A DNA stretch of 64,000 bases. Source: Haloarcula amylolytica JCM 13557. GTDB lineage: Archaea; Halobacteriota; Halobacteria; Halobacteriales; Haloarculaceae. The notes under the pieces were generated by a model, which worked only from the letters and a program-made list of their open reading frames with translations, had not been told where the DNA came from and searched no databases. Shown piece after piece: positions 25,649-35,258 of this stretch (position 1 is the stretch's first letter; the number at the start of each line of letters is the position of its first letter). The stretch covers positions 469,263 to 533,262 of the forward strand of contig NZ_AOLW01000015.1 of NCBI RefSeq assembly GCF_000336615.1. The letters are read 5' to 3'. Made by a program: the position numbers and the translations under genes.

Positions 25649-26626
25649 ATGTCCGAATCAGCAGAGTTCCCGGACTATCTGGACGTTGATTACACTGACG
25701 GGGAAGGCGAAGACCCCGAAGAGTACCCGACTGTCAACCACAAGATCGAGAAGGCTATCGAGGTCACGAAGACCGGCCTCGAAGAGTACGAGAACCCTGT
25801 CGTGATGTGGACCGGCGGCAAGGACTCGACGCTGACGCTGTACTTCGTCAAGGAGGTCGCCGACCGCTTCGACCTCGAAGTCCCGCCGGTCGTCTTCATC
25901 GACCACTACCAGCACTTCGACGAACTCATCGACTTCGTCGAGCACTGGGCCGACGAGTGGGACCTCGACGTCATCTGGGCCCGCAACGAGGACGTGGGCA
26001 ACTACGTCGACGAGAACGGTCTCGAACCGGGTGACGACATCCCTGTCGACGAACTCTCCGAGCACAACCAGCACCACATTCGGAACATCCTCGAATACGA
26101 AGAGGACACGTTCCCGTTCCTGCTCGACACCTACGTCGGCAACCACCTCCTGAAGACGGTGGCGCTCAACGACACCATCGAGGAGCACGACGTCGACGGC
26201 ATCCTGTCGGGCATCCGCTGGGACGAGCAGGAGTCCCGCGCCGACGAGACGTTCTTCTCGCCGCGTCACGACCCGGACATCTACCCGCCGCACGACCGCA
26301 TCCAGTCGATTCTCCAGTTCGCGGAAGCCGACGTGTGGGAGGCCTTCTGGAACTTCGTCGTCCCGGACACGGTCGAAGGCTACCCGGACGACGGCTACGT
26401 CCCGCAGGGCCAGGACGACCTGCCCGAGGGCATCGAGAAGGAAGACGTGCCGGTCTCGCCGAAGTACTTCGCCGGATTCCGTTCGCTCGGGAGCGAGGTC
26501 AGCACCGACAAGTCCGCCGAGGAGCCCGCCTGGCTGCAGGACATGGCGAACACGACCGAGCGCGCCGGCCGCGCCCAGGACAAGGAAGACCTGATGGAGC
26601 GCCTGCGCGACCTCGGCTATATGTAA
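25649..26626 (+). CDS. PAPS-reductase-family PP-loop protein
   Basis: A 325-aa cytosolic protein with an N-type ATP-pyrophosphatase core. The PP-loop is VVMWTGGKDSTLTLYF (SGGKDS-like), and FIDHYQHFDELIDF and GILSGIRWDEQESRADE follow as in adenylyl/phosphoadenylyl-sulfate reductases and sulfurtransferase relatives. The C-terminal Cys of true PAPS reductase is absent; the tail is ERLRDLGYM. The reaction is therefore uncertain. A TATA-like ATTATATC is about 18 bases before the ATG. The gene stands alone. Confidence 0.82.
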   Translation: MSESAEFPDYLDVDYTDGEGEDPEEYPTVNHKIEKAIEVTKTGLEEYENPVVMWTGGKDSTLTLYFVKEVADRFDLEVPPVVFIDHYQHFDELIDFVEHWADEWDLDVIWARNEDVGNYVDENGLEPGDDIPVDELSEHNQHHIRNILEYEEDTFPFLLDTYVGNHLLKTVALNDTIEEHDVDGILSGIRWDEQESRADETFFSPRHDPDIYPPHDRIQSILQFAEADVWEAFWNFVVPDTVEGYPDDGYVPQGQDDLPEGIEKEDVPVSPKYFAGFRSLGSEVSTDKSAEEPAWLQDMANTTERAGRAQDKEDLMERLRDLGYM

Positions 26627-27094
26627 GCGGCCACGGAACGACGCTGATTCCGTACTGTTATTTCCCTTGCTGTCTCAGTAGCGACGTTCGCCACGACAAA
26701 CAGTAAATACACGGCCGAATCCGTCTGTCGACCGAGACGAGTGGTCTCCGGTAGCTGACCCCCGGAGTACAGAAGCCCCCCTCGGCACTGAATACTGTCA
26801 CTCTAACACTTCGACAAGAGTCGATGTATCCCGCGCCGGCAGCAATCCCGGACCCGGTGTGGTCAAACGCACAGAGTAGACACGGCTGTCGTTATGTGCG
26901 CGGCAACGGCTACAGGCGACGACCAATACCCGTTTTAGACCCTTGTTCATCCTTTCTGAACGATGTAATTATCCGTCCCACAATCCGGTGGATTGCAGTC
27001 TAAGCCTCGCTACGTCCCGCAAACCGGCCGAAAAAACGTTATAGACGATTGTCGAGAAAAGGTTTAGGTACTGTCGAACAATACCAGTAGGTGA
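26627..27094. other. 468-base intergenic region, no gene found
   Basis: No reading frame with a plausible start or composition is seen. Two short hairpins are present: GTTCA/TGAAC at 26945-26961 and CAATCC/GGATTG at 26981-26995. An AT-rich patch (AAAAAACGTTATAGACG) near 27034-27050 may be the promoter of the small zinc protein at 27095. A small non-coding RNA cannot be excluded, but I recognise none. Confidence 0.5.
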
Positions 27095-27208
27095 ATGAGT
27101 TCAGACCAGTACAACTGTCCGAACTGCGGGACGGAATTGAGCTACCAGACGACGAAGCACAACGGCTGTTCGAACTGCGGGTTCGTTCCGCCGCACAGCG
27201 CTGAGTAA
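27095..27208 (+). CDS. 37-aa double-CxxC zinc microprotein
   Basis: A 37-residue protein. CPNCG (residues 8-12) and CSNCG (25-29) form a complete four-cysteine zinc ribbon with almost nothing else. Both the sequence pattern and the likely promoter at about 27040 support it as a real gene. Microproteins like this are common in haloarchaea and generally uncharacterised. Here it lies alone between a long non-coding stretch and the MFS gene. Confidence 0.75.
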   Translation: MSSDQYNCPNCGTELSYQTTKHNGCSNCGFVPPHSAE

Positions 27209-27329
27209 GGCGGATTGGGCCGAGTTAGCGGACGCGCTGTTCTGTAGTCGGTCGTTGTGGAGTTCGACGAGTAGGGTCACGTATTCGGGTCCGACATCTA
27301 TTTTTCTCGGCTCGCTGTATCCGTTGTCT

Positions 27330-28520
27330 GTGACGGACCGCACAGACCGGGGCGTTCTCGCGGGCGTTATCTTCGCCGTTTTACTGGCGCAGGTCTTGCT
27401 GTACCCGGGCGTCGATAGACTCGTCCGGACGCTGGGTGCGACGACGGACCTGAACGCGAGTATGTGGTTCCTGGCCGCTGAGTTCGGGGCTTTCGTCGTC
27501 TTCGCTGGCGTATGGGGCGTGCTCAGCGACGCCACCGGACGGCGCACGCCGTTCATCGTCGGCGGGGCGGGCGCGGGCGCAGTGCTATACGCCCTCATTG
27601 CGTGGCTCCCCGGCGCTGTCTCGCTCCCGTTTGCCGGCGTGCTGGTCCTGCGAGCGCTTCAGGGCGGAGCCACCATCGCGGCGTTCTCGCTGGCGATGAC
27701 GATGCTGATGGACCTGGGCGGCGGCCACGGCAAGAACATGGGGGCGGCAGGCATCGCTATCGGCAGCGGAACGGCGCTTGGCGCGCCACTCGGCGGCCAA
27801 CTGTACGAAATCCAGACCACGCTCCCGCTGTACGTGGCGAGCGCGCTGTCGCTCGTTGTTGCAGTGGCCGCTCTGTTCGTGACCGACCGCGCACCGTCGG
27901 ACGGGCGGTCGGGCCTGGCTGCGACCGTGTCCGGGCTCAAACAGCGACCGACCCTCGGCGTCCCGTACGCCTTCGGGTTCATCGACCGGCTCACCGCGGG
28001 CTTTTTCGCGCTCGTCGGGACCCTGTATTTCAGGGAGACGTTCGAACTGGGGCCCGGCGAAACCGGCGTTATGCTGGCACTGTTTTTCGCGCCGTTCGCC
28101 CTCCTGCAGTACCCCTTCGGCGTGCTCTCGGACCGCATCGGTCGAACGGCTCCGATTGTCGCCGGGTCCGTGCTGTACGGACTCACCGTTATCGGCGTCG
28201 GGCAGGCTCCGACGGTCACCATCGCCGGTGCGGGGATGGTACTGACCGGCGTCATCGGCGCGCTGATGGCTCCGGCAACAATGGCGCTCGTTTCGGACCT
28301 CGCCGGCGAGACGGAGCGCGGGACCGCTATGGCCGGGTTCAACATCTTCGGTAGCGTCGGCTTCCTCGCCGGCATCCTCATCGGCGGTACCGTCGCGGGA
28401 GCGTTCGGCTACGCAGTCGCATTCTTTGTCGCCGGCGGGACAGAAGTCGTCCTCGCGGTGCTGGCGCTCCCTGGATTGCTCCGGCTGGAGAAGCCGGCCG
28501 AGGACGCCGTCGGGGGCTGA
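27330..28520 (+). CDS. MFS transporter
   Basis: A 396-aa membrane transporter with 12 predicted spans. The MFS loop motif between spans 2 and 3 reads GVLSDATGRRTPFIVG, and its repeat in the second half reads GVLSDRIGRTAPIVAG. These two copies are typical of drug:proton antiporter-like MFS proteins. The substrate is unknown. I chose GTG at 27330 (VTDRTDRGVLAG), which puts the first span near the N-terminus; the longer frame starts with TTG. It is convergent with the next gene, whose stop begins at the following base. Confidence 0.88.
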   Translation: MTDRTDRGVLAGVIFAVLLAQVLLYPGVDRLVRTLGATTDLNASMWFLAAEFGAFVVFAGVWGVLSDATGRRTPFIVGGAGAGAVLYALIAWLPGAVSLPFAGVLVLRALQGGATIAAFSLAMTMLMDLGGGHGKNMGAAGIAIGSGTALGAPLGGQLYEIQTTLPLYVASALSLVVAVAALFVTDRAPSDGRSGLAATVSGLKQRPTLGVPYAFGFIDRLTAGFFALVGTLYFRETFELGPGETGVMLALFFAPFALLQYPFGVLSDRIGRTAPIVAGSVLYGLTVIGVGQAPTVTIAGAGMVLTGVIGALMAPATMALVSDLAGETERGTAMAGFNIFGSVGFLAGILIGGTVAGAFGYAVAFFVAGGTEVVLAVLALPGLLRLEKPAEDAVGG

Positions 28521-30542
28521 CTACGACGCCTCGCGGACCTCGTCCAGTGCGTCCGGGTTCTCGATGCTGGACATGTCGCCCAGGTCCTCGCCGCGGTAGA
28601 CGCCGGCGATTGCCCGGCGGATGATCTTCCCGCTCTGAGTCTTGGGGAACTCGTCGACGAACAGCACCTCCCGGGGCCGGAACGGCTTGCCGAGTTCCTC
28701 GCCGACGGCGGCGCGGATATCGTCCCGGAGGTCGTCGTCGGGTTCGTAGCCGGCCTCCAGAACAGTATAGAGGACGACGGCAGTGCCAGTGGTGTCGTCC
28801 GGGGCACCGACGGCGGCGGCCTGATTGACGGCGCTGTGTTCCATCGCCGCGCCCTCGACCTCCGCCGGCCCGACCTTCCGCCCGGCGACGTTGAGCACGT
28901 CGTCGGCCCGGCCGTGGAGGAACCAGAGGCCGTCCTCGTCCTTCTGCGCCCAGTCGCCGTGGTCCCACACGTCGTCCCAGGTTGACCAGTACTCTTGGAG
29001 GTAGCGCTCGTCGCCAGACCAGAGCGACCGGGTCATCGACGGACAGGAGTCCCGGGCGACCAGATAGCCACGCTCGTGGGTGTCGGCGATGGATTCGCCG
29101 TCGGGGTCGACGATGTCGATGTCCATCCCCAACCCGGGACCACCCAGCGTACATGGTTTGAGCGACTGTATCGGCATCGGCATGAGGAAACAGCCCATTA
29201 TCTCGGTCCCGCCGGAGATGTTGATGATTGGACAGTCCTCGTTCCCGACGTTTTCGTGGAACCACAGCCAGCTCTCGGGGTCCCAGGGTTCGCCAGTCGA
29301 GCCCAGCAGCCGCAGGCTGGAGAGGTCGTGGCCCTCCAGCCACTCGTCGCCTTGCTTGCGGAGCGCCCGAATCGCGGTCGGTGAGACGCCGAAGGTGGTG
29401 AGGTCGTGGCGGTCTATCATCTCCCAGAAGCGGTCCGGCTCGGGGTGGTCCGGCGCGCCCTCGTACATGAAGACGGTCCCGCCGAAGGCGTGGTTCCCGA
29501 GCAGCGTCCACGGCCCCATCATCCAGCCGATGTCGCTCACCCAGAAGAAGCGGTCGCTCGGCTTGTGGTCGAACCCGAAGTAGATCTCTTTGGCCGCCTG
29601 CATGAGCGCGCCGGCGTGCGTGTGGACGATACCCTTCGGCTTCCCGGTCGTTCCCGAGGAGTACAACAGCATCGACTCCTGATTGCTCGGGAGTTCCTTC
29701 GCCGCGTACTCGTCGTCGGCGGTCTCGATAGCCTCGTCCCACCACTCGTCGCGGCGGGTCCAGCGAATCGTCTCGTCGGGGTCGTCCGCGATGCCGAGCC
29801 GGTCGTAGACCACGGTGTGTTCGACCGGTGTTGTCCCGAGTTCGTCGCCGGCCTGCTCGATGGCCTCGTCGGCGCTCCCCTTGAGCTGGACCCCCGAGCC
29901 CCGGCGGTAGAAGCCATCACCGGTGAACAGGACGGAACACTCGGCGTCCGCGATGCGGGTCGCCGTCGCGTCGACGCCGAACCCGGAGAAAATCGGCACG
30001 GCGATCGCGCCGACTTTGAGACAGCCGTACAGTATCGACGCGACTTCGGGGACCATCGGCATATAGAGGCCGACGGTGTCGCCGGTGCCGACGCCGACGG
30101 ACTCCAGGTAGTTCGCCACCTTGCTGGCCTGCCGGTTCAGTTCGTGGTACGTGACCTCCCGCACGTCGCCGGGCTCGCCCTCCCAGATGAGTGCCACCGT
30201 GTTGCGGGTGGGGCTGTCCCGCGCTGCATGGCGGTCCAGGACATTGTGGGCGGCGTTGATGGTCCCGCCGGCGTACCAGTCGGTGAACTGCGGCCCCTCA
30301 CTGTCGTCCCGGACCTCGTCGTACGCCTCGAAGAACTCGATGTCGAGGTACTCCGGGAGCAGGTCCCAGAACCACTCGACGCCTGATTCTGGTTCCTCCG
30401 GCAGGTCCGTGGTCGTTCGCTCGATGAGTTCGTCGTAGTTTTCGATGTCGTATTCCTGCATGAACTCCCAGACGTTCGTCGACTCGACGAACGCGTGGCT
30501 CGGTTCGTGGACGATAGAGTCTACGTGGTCTTGTTCGCTCAT
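28521..30542 (-). CDS. AMP-forming acyl-CoA (acetyl-CoA-like) synthetase
   Basis: A 673-aa adenylate-forming enzyme that joins a carboxylate to CoA with ATP. The phosphate-binding loop SSGTTGKPKGIVHTHAG is present. GPWTLLGNHAFGG, STGEPWDPESW and the C-terminal GRADDVLNVAGRKVGPAEVE with Lys in KTQSGKIIRR complete the ANL family set. The N-terminal cap FTDWYAGGTINAAHN places it nearest acetyl-/propionyl-/acetoacetyl-CoA synthetases. It is transcribed in the same direction as, and downstream of, a 3-hydroxybutyrate-type dehydrogenase, suggesting a small-carboxylate pathway. Confidence 0.9.
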   Translation of the reverse strand: MSEQDHVDSIVHEPSHAFVESTNVWEFMQEYDIENYDELIERTTTDLPEEPESGVEWFWDLLPEYLDIEFFEAYDEVRDDSEGPQFTDWYAGGTINAAHNVLDRHAARDSPTRNTVALIWEGEPGDVREVTYHELNRQASKVANYLESVGVGTGDTVGLYMPMVPEVASILYGCLKVGAIAVPIFSGFGVDATATRIADAECSVLFTGDGFYRRGSGVQLKGSADEAIEQAGDELGTTPVEHTVVYDRLGIADDPDETIRWTRRDEWWDEAIETADDEYAAKELPSNQESMLLYSSGTTGKPKGIVHTHAGALMQAAKEIYFGFDHKPSDRFFWVSDIGWMMGPWTLLGNHAFGGTVFMYEGAPDHPEPDRFWEMIDRHDLTTFGVSPTAIRALRKQGDEWLEGHDLSSLRLLGSTGEPWDPESWLWFHENVGNEDCPIINISGGTEIMGCFLMPMPIQSLKPCTLGGPGLGMDIDIVDPDGESIADTHERGYLVARDSCPSMTRSLWSGDERYLQEYWSTWDDVWDHGDWAQKDEDGLWFLHGRADDVLNVAGRKVGPAEVEGAAMEHSAVNQAAAVGAPDDTTGTAVVLYTVLEAGYEPDDDLRDDIRAAVGEELGKPFRPREVLFVDEFPKTQSGKIIRRAIAGVYRGEDLGDMSSIENPDALDEVREAS

Positions 30543-30689
30543 AGCGTCAGTATTCCGTAGTGTTTGGCCGTCTGGTATAAACTCGTACCGCCGCCCGGGG
30601 CACCATACGCCCGTGGGCCGTCCGGGGGAGCCCGGTCCCGCAGCGCGTGCGTTGCGGGCCGCTGCAGTTCACGTTCACACGTCACTGTC

Positions 30690-31559
30690 TCACTCGTAGG
30701 TCGTTGTCATTCCGCCGTCGAACAGCAGGTCCCCGCCGTTGAGATGGTCGGCGTGGGTCGAGAAGCCGAACACGAAGAGGTTCGCTACGTCGATGGGGTC
30801 CATCATCTCCTTGACTCGGGCCTGACCCAGCATCACGTCGTCGATGACCTCGTCGACGCTGATGCCACGTTGCTCGGCGGTGTCGGGAATCTGGTCGACC
30901 ACCAGCGGCGTCTTGACGTAGCCCGTGCTGATGGAGAACCCACGAAGGCCGTTGCCTCCTTCGGCGGCGATAGACTGTGTCAGCCCCCGCAGGCCGAACT
31001 TCGAGACGTTGTAGGCCACCTTGTCCGAGGTGACGTAGTGGCCGTGGACCGACGCCATGTTCCCGATGGCACCGACGCCGTCGTCGGTCCCGCGGATGTG
31101 GGGGATGACGCGCTTCGAGAGCGCGAGCGGGGCGCGAAGCATGACGTCGTGCATCTGGTCGTACTTCGACATCGGGAAGTCCTCGATGGCGTCGATGTGC
31201 TGCAGGCCGGCGATGTTGGCGAGGTAGCGGACAGTGCCGTGGGAGGCGGCCGTCTCGACGATGGTTTCGATGTCCGCGTCGCTCGCGAGGTCGCCGGTCA
31301 CTGTCTCGACACTGCCGTCGAGGTCGAGGTCCGCCGCGGTCGCCGCGACTTCGGCGAGGCCGTCCGCGTCGATATCTGTGGCGACAGCGGTCACCCCGTT
31401 GGCGGCCATCGCCAGCGCCGTCGCCCGACCGATACCCGAGCCGCCGCCGGTCACCAGACAGACGGTGTCTTCGGTGTAGTGATGGTCGTCGACGAACAGG
31501 ATCGAGGACTCGTCGATGGATTCGACTTCGAGCCGTTCGTGAGAGGTGCTGGATGCCAT
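30690..31559 (-). CDS. SDR dehydrogenase, 3-hydroxybutyrate dehydrogenase-like
   Basis: A 289-aa oxidoreductase. After about 30 extra N-terminal residues it has VTGGGSGIGRATA (NAD site), NIAG, and the catalytic Ser and YNVSK. The segment QHIDAIEDFPMSKYDQMHDV and the later YVKTPLVVDQIPDTAEQRGIS match 3-hydroxybutyrate dehydrogenases, which interconvert 3-hydroxybutyrate and acetoacetate. That fits turnover of polyhydroxybutyrate, known in Haloarcula. It is divergent from the ABC importer operon and upstream of the CoA ligase. Confidence 0.82.
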   Translation of the reverse strand: MASSTSHERLEVESIDESSILFVDDHHYTEDTVCLVTGGGSGIGRATALAMAANGVTAVATDIDADGLAEVAATAADLDLDGSVETVTGDLASDADIETIVETAASHGTVRYLANIAGLQHIDAIEDFPMSKYDQMHDVMLRAPLALSKRVIPHIRGTDDGVGAIGNMASVHGHYVTSDKVAYNVSKFGLRGLTQSIAAEGGNGLRGFSISTGYVKTPLVVDQIPDTAEQRGISVDEVIDDVMLGQARVKEMMDPIDVANLFVFGFSTHADHLNGGDLLFDGGMTTTYE

Positions 31560-31682
31560 TCGGTCACACGTTCTCTAGACATACCCGAATAGGGGTGGGT
31601 TGACATGTATACCCGCCTGGCTGCTGCGGAACTCCTGCAATTCGGGGTGAGAACACCGTTCCGCCGTCTCACCGGCCACCGT

Positions 31683-31698
31683 GGTTTACGTGTAAACC
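31683..31698. promoter_or_regulatory. inverted repeat GGTTTAC-GT-GTAAACC
   Basis: A 7-bp perfect dyad in the divergent region between the dehydrogenase and the ABC importer. A second dyad, CCCG-TTATT-CGGG, lies just downstream near 31700-31712. These are candidate operators for one or both units. Confidence 0.5.
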
Positions 31699-31805
31699 TC
31701 CCGTTATTCGGGGGTTACGTCGGAAGAGCCAGCCATCCCTGTGAGCGTGGCACACACTGCGTGACCAGACAGCCCGGACGAGTCCGGGCGTATTGGGACA
31801 CACCT

Positions 31806-33155
31806 ATGGAACAAACGACAACGGACCATGACACTGGTGGCATCGGCAGGCGACAACTGCTCTCCGCCGTCGGCGGCTCGGCCGTCGCCGCAGCACTCGC
31901 TGGCTGCTCGACGCTGCTGAGCGACGGTGAAACAGCGGATCAGGGCGGGCAGTCCGGAGGCGAGATCTCCGACGAACCGATACAGGCCGGGCTGTTGACG
32001 TTCACGCGTGGCGCACCGGGCGTCCTCGGCATCCAGGCCCAGCGCGGGGCCGAACTCGCAGTCCAGCGCATCAACGAAGCGGGCGGTATCGGCGGGCAGC
32101 GCGAGATCGAGCTGGACGTGGTCAACGAGGGGTCGAATCCGCTCGACAGCTACAACCAGTTCATCGAAGAAGGGAAAGAAGTCACGTTCGGCCCGATTTC
32201 CAGCGGCACGCACAGCCAGATCGCTCCCGAAATCGAGAAAAACGAGATCATCAACGTCAGCACCGACGGGACGGTGACGACACTCTACGAGGAGACCGTC
32301 CCTGACCCGACCTACTCCTTTCGCTTCCAGAACTACGACATCATGGAAGTGGTGACGATGGCTCGGGAGGCCGTCGAACGCATCGGCGCTGACAACATCT
32401 CGACCGTCGCTGGGGTCAACCCCGGCTACTCCTTCGGCGAGGACGAGATGCGGGTGTTCACACAGGCCATCCAGCAGCTCACGGACGCCGAAATCGTCTA
32501 CGAGGGGTTCCCGGAACTGGGGGCCAGCGACATGTCGAACCACATCACCTCGATCAACAACGAAGAGCCGGACGTGACCTTCTCCAGCCTGTGGGGCGGC
32601 GACGTGACGACGTTCGTCCGACAGGCGAACGCCAACAACATGTTCGAGAACACGACGGTGTTCGGCACGACGCTGTACAGCGCGGCCGGCGACGTGCCGG
32701 GCGATGCACTGGCCGGGACGGACATCTACTCCGGGTCGCGCAACTACTACTGGGGCCTGCCGGCGCTCGGTAACTGGCAGCCCGGCCGCGAGTTGTTCGA
32801 CGCCGCGACACAGCAGGAGGGCGTGACCGTCCCGACCGCACACTACATGAGCGGCTACGGCGCGGTCACCGCTTGGGCGACAGCCACCGAGAAGGCCATC
32901 GACCTGCTGGGGACCTACCCCAGCCAGGAGCAGATCGCGCAGGTCCTGGAGGGCCACGGCTTCTTCACGCCGGCCGGCTACCACAACATCGCCGAGGACC
33001 ACCAGGGCGCGTCGAACTCCTTCGCCGGGCAGATGGTGTACGACGACGACCTCGGCGCGGCCAGGCTCGACGACGTGAACACCTACGCGGCGACCGAGAC
33101 CGCGCCGCCGCCGGGCGTCACCGGCAGCGACTGGCTGGATAGCTGGAGCGCCTGA
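31806..33155 (+). CDS. branched-chain-type ABC transporter substrate-binding lipoprotein
   Basis: A 449-aa extracellular binding protein (HAAT/LivK family). The N-terminus has a twin-arginine motif (GRRQLL, Arg15-Arg16) and a lipobox ending in Cys34 (ALAGC), so it should be exported folded by Tat and lipid-anchored. GAELAVQRINEAGGIGG and the periplasmic-binding-protein fold follow. It may bind amino acids, amides or small carboxylates. It is the first gene of a five-gene operon. A longer reading frame extends upstream, but ATG 31806 gives a proper Tat signal. Confidence 0.9.
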   Translation: MEQTTTDHDTGGIGRRQLLSAVGGSAVAAALAGCSTLLSDGETADQGGQSGGEISDEPIQAGLLTFTRGAPGVLGIQAQRGAELAVQRINEAGGIGGQREIELDVVNEGSNPLDSYNQFIEEGKEVTFGPISSGTHSQIAPEIEKNEIINVSTDGTVTTLYEETVPDPTYSFRFQNYDIMEVVTMAREAVERIGADNISTVAGVNPGYSFGEDEMRVFTQAIQQLTDAEIVYEGFPELGASDMSNHITSINNEEPDVTFSSLWGGDVTTFVRQANANNMFENTTVFGTTLYSAAGDVPGDALAGTDIYSGSRNYYWGLPALGNWQPGRELFDAATQQEGVTVPTAHYMSGYGAVTAWATATEKAIDLLGTYPSQEQIAQVLEGHGFFTPAGYHNIAEDHQGASNSFAGQMVYDDDLGAARLDDVNTYAATETAPPPGVTGSDWLDSWSA

Positions 33156-33164
33156 TACCGAGCC

Positions 33165-34109
33165 ATGGCCGTAACACCCACAGCCGCGCTCGTCCAGACG
33201 CTCAACGGCATCCAGTTCGGGTTCATCCTGTTCATGATCGCCTCGGGACTGACCGTCATCCTGGGCATCCTGGACGTGCTGAACCTCGCCCACGGGGAAC
33301 TGTTCTCGCTGGGTGCGTACACCGCCATCGGCGTGTTCGGGTTTATCATCGGCATCGTCGGCCCACCGGGTGGCGGCGTCGTCGGTACCGCCGTGTTCGT
33401 TCTCGCGGTCCTCGCAGCCGTTCTGGTGACGGCAGCCATCCTCCTCCCCGTCGGGACCCTCTTCGAAGCAGTGTTCCTGCGCCAGATTTACGACCGCGAC
33501 CAGGTGTACCAGCTGGTGCTGACCTTCGCCCTCCTGCTCATACTCCTCGACGTGAAGAAGGTCATCTGGGGGGACAGCTCGATACGGACCGACGCCGTGT
33601 ACAGCGCCATCAACACGATTCCGACGAGCGAACTCGTCGGGCTGAACTACCCGACTTACAACGTGTTCGTCATCCTCGTCGGGTCGGTCGTCGTCGTCGG
33701 CCTGTTCTGGTTCTTCGAGCGCACGAAAACCGGCCGTATCATCCGCGCGACCGCCATCGACCGCGAGATGGCGACCGCCATCGGCGTCAGCACCGACCGC
33801 GTGTTCACGCTCGTGTTCGCGCTCGGTGCGTTCCTCGCCGGTTTCGCCGGTGCGATGGCAGTGCCGCCGACGTCGGCAACGCTCGAAATGGGCACCAATC
33901 CGCTGGTACTATCCTTCGTCGTCATCGTCATCGGCGGCCTCGGCAGCCTCCGTGGCGCGTTCGTCGGGGCGCTTCTGGTCGGTGTCATCCGGAGCTGGAT
34001 GATCACGCTGTACCCGCCGGGCGAAATCGCCGCCCCGTTCGCCATTATGGCGCTCATCCTGCTGGTCAAGCCCGAGGGCCTGTTCGGGACGTGGGGTGAG
34101 ACAGCGTGA
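33165..34109 (+). CDS. branched-chain-type ABC permease (LivH-like)
   Basis: A 314-aa membrane permease with about eight spans. Typical LivH features are the first span with LNGIQFGFILFMIASGLTVILGILDVLNLAHGE, and ATAIDREMATAIGVSTDRVFTLVFALG, the ATPase-contact loop. VIVIGGLGSLRGAFVGALLVG is at the end. It starts 9 bases after the binding-protein stop and overlaps the next gene by 4 bases. Confidence 0.92.
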   Translation: MAVTPTAALVQTLNGIQFGFILFMIASGLTVILGILDVLNLAHGELFSLGAYTAIGVFGFIIGIVGPPGGGVVGTAVFVLAVLAAVLVTAAILLPVGTLFEAVFLRQIYDRDQVYQLVLTFALLLILLDVKKVIWGDSSIRTDAVYSAINTIPTSELVGLNYPTYNVFVILVGSVVVVGLFWFFERTKTGRIIRATAIDREMATAIGVSTDRVFTLVFALGAFLAGFAGAMAVPPTSATLEMGTNPLVLSFVVIVIGGLGSLRGAFVGALLVGVIRSWMITLYPPGEIAAPFAIMALILLVKPEGLFGTWGETA

Positions 34110-35257
34110 TGCCGGAGCGCGTCGACCGTGACAGGACGCCAGCGTATCGCTTCCTCGGGGTCGAAGTGACCCGCCGGGAGGCCGCCTTCCTCGTCCTCGG
34201 GGTCGTCGTTCTGTTCATCGTGCCGGATCTCACGACAGTCTCCGATAGCCTCCAGCTCAGCGTCATCCACCAGGGCCTGCTGTTCGGCTTCGCGGCGGTC
34301 GGGCTGAACCTCCTGCTTCGGCACACGAAACTCACGTCGTTCGGCCACGCGGCCTTCTTCGGAACCGGCGCGTACGCGACCGCAGTGCTGGCACGCTACG
34401 CTGGCGTCCAGAGCGTCGGCCTGCTGTTGCTCGGGGCTATCGCGGCTGCGACGGTGATGGCGGCTATCATCGGGGCGCTATCGCTGCGACACACCGGGCT
34501 GTACTTCGCTCTCCTGACGCTGGCCTTTGGCCAGCTCCTGTACGCCATCGCGCTCGGGCAGAGCGCACTCGGGGGAAGCGACGGGCTCCCCATCCGACCG
34601 GGGCCGGCGAACCAGCCGCTCCTGTTCGGGACCGCGTTCAGCCCGGACGTGTATCAGGTGCTGACGTACTACCTGACGGTGGTCGTCATCCTCATCGGCC
34701 TGTTCGTGATGTACCGCATCACGCAGTCGCCGTTCCGCAACGCGCTTGACGCCATCGGGCAAGAGCGGACCCGAGCGCGGTTCATTGGTCTGCCGGTCCG
34801 GCGGTACGTCTGGGCCGCCTTCGTCGTCTCGGGCATCTACGGCGGCGTCGCGGGCGGCCTGTACGCCGTCGTCCGCCAGTACGTCCGTCCGGAGGGGACG
34901 CTGTTTTTCCTCCGGTCCGGAGACATCCTGTTCATGGCGATTCTGGGCGGGTTCCGGACGCTGGTCGGCCCGCTCATCGGCGGTGTCGTCCTCGTCTTCC
35001 TGCAGGACGTGGGCCAGGACGTGACCCAGTACTACGATTTCCTGACGGGCGTAGTGCTCCTGATCCTGGTGTACGGCTTCCCGAGGGGTATCGTCGGATC
35101 GCTCCGGTCCGGCGGCATCGTCAACACGCGGCTCAATGAACTGCGTCGAGAGCCGTCCGTCCTGTCGACGTGGGGGCGGACCGCCGTGCAATCGATAGAA
35201 CGGAAAGTGACAGAAGCGCTGACCAGCCTGCGAATAATCCTTTTTGGAGTCGACTGA
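34106..35257 (+). CDS. branched-chain-type ABC permease (LivM-like)
   Basis: A 383-aa membrane permease, second half of the translocation pore. It has LLLRHTKLTSFGHAAFFGTGAYATA, the ALDAIGQERTRARFIGL coupling loop and FMAILGGFRTLVGPLIGG. About 40 C-terminal residues beyond the last span are basic and cytosolic. It overlaps the LivH-like gene by 4 bases and ends one base before the ATPase start. Confidence 0.92.
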   Translation: MMPERVDRDRTPAYRFLGVEVTRREAAFLVLGVVVLFIVPDLTTVSDSLQLSVIHQGLLFGFAAVGLNLLLRHTKLTSFGHAAFFGTGAYATAVLARYAGVQSVGLLLLGAIAAATVMAAIIGALSLRHTGLYFALLTLAFGQLLYAIALGQSALGGSDGLPIRPGPANQPLLFGTAFSPDVYQVLTYYLTVVVILIGLFVMYRITQSPFRNALDAIGQERTRARFIGLPVRRYVWAAFVVSGIYGGVAGGLYAVVRQYVRPEGTLFFLRSGDILFMAILGGFRTLVGPLIGGVVLVFLQDVGQDVTQYYDFLTGVVLLILVYGFPRGIVGSLRSGGIVNTRLNELRREPSVLSTWGRTAVQSIERKVTEALTSLRIILFGVD

Positions 35258-35258
35258 T

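Noticed and set aside
25649-26626. Possible lasso cyclase (PP-loop ATPase)
   Set aside because: The protein has a PAPS-reductase-type core, lacks an AsnB-type synthetase domain layout and lies 23 kb from the RiPP locus.
26627-27094. Known structural RNA (SRP, RNase P) in the long gap
   Set aside because: No conserved core sequence or extended pairing; only two short hairpins.
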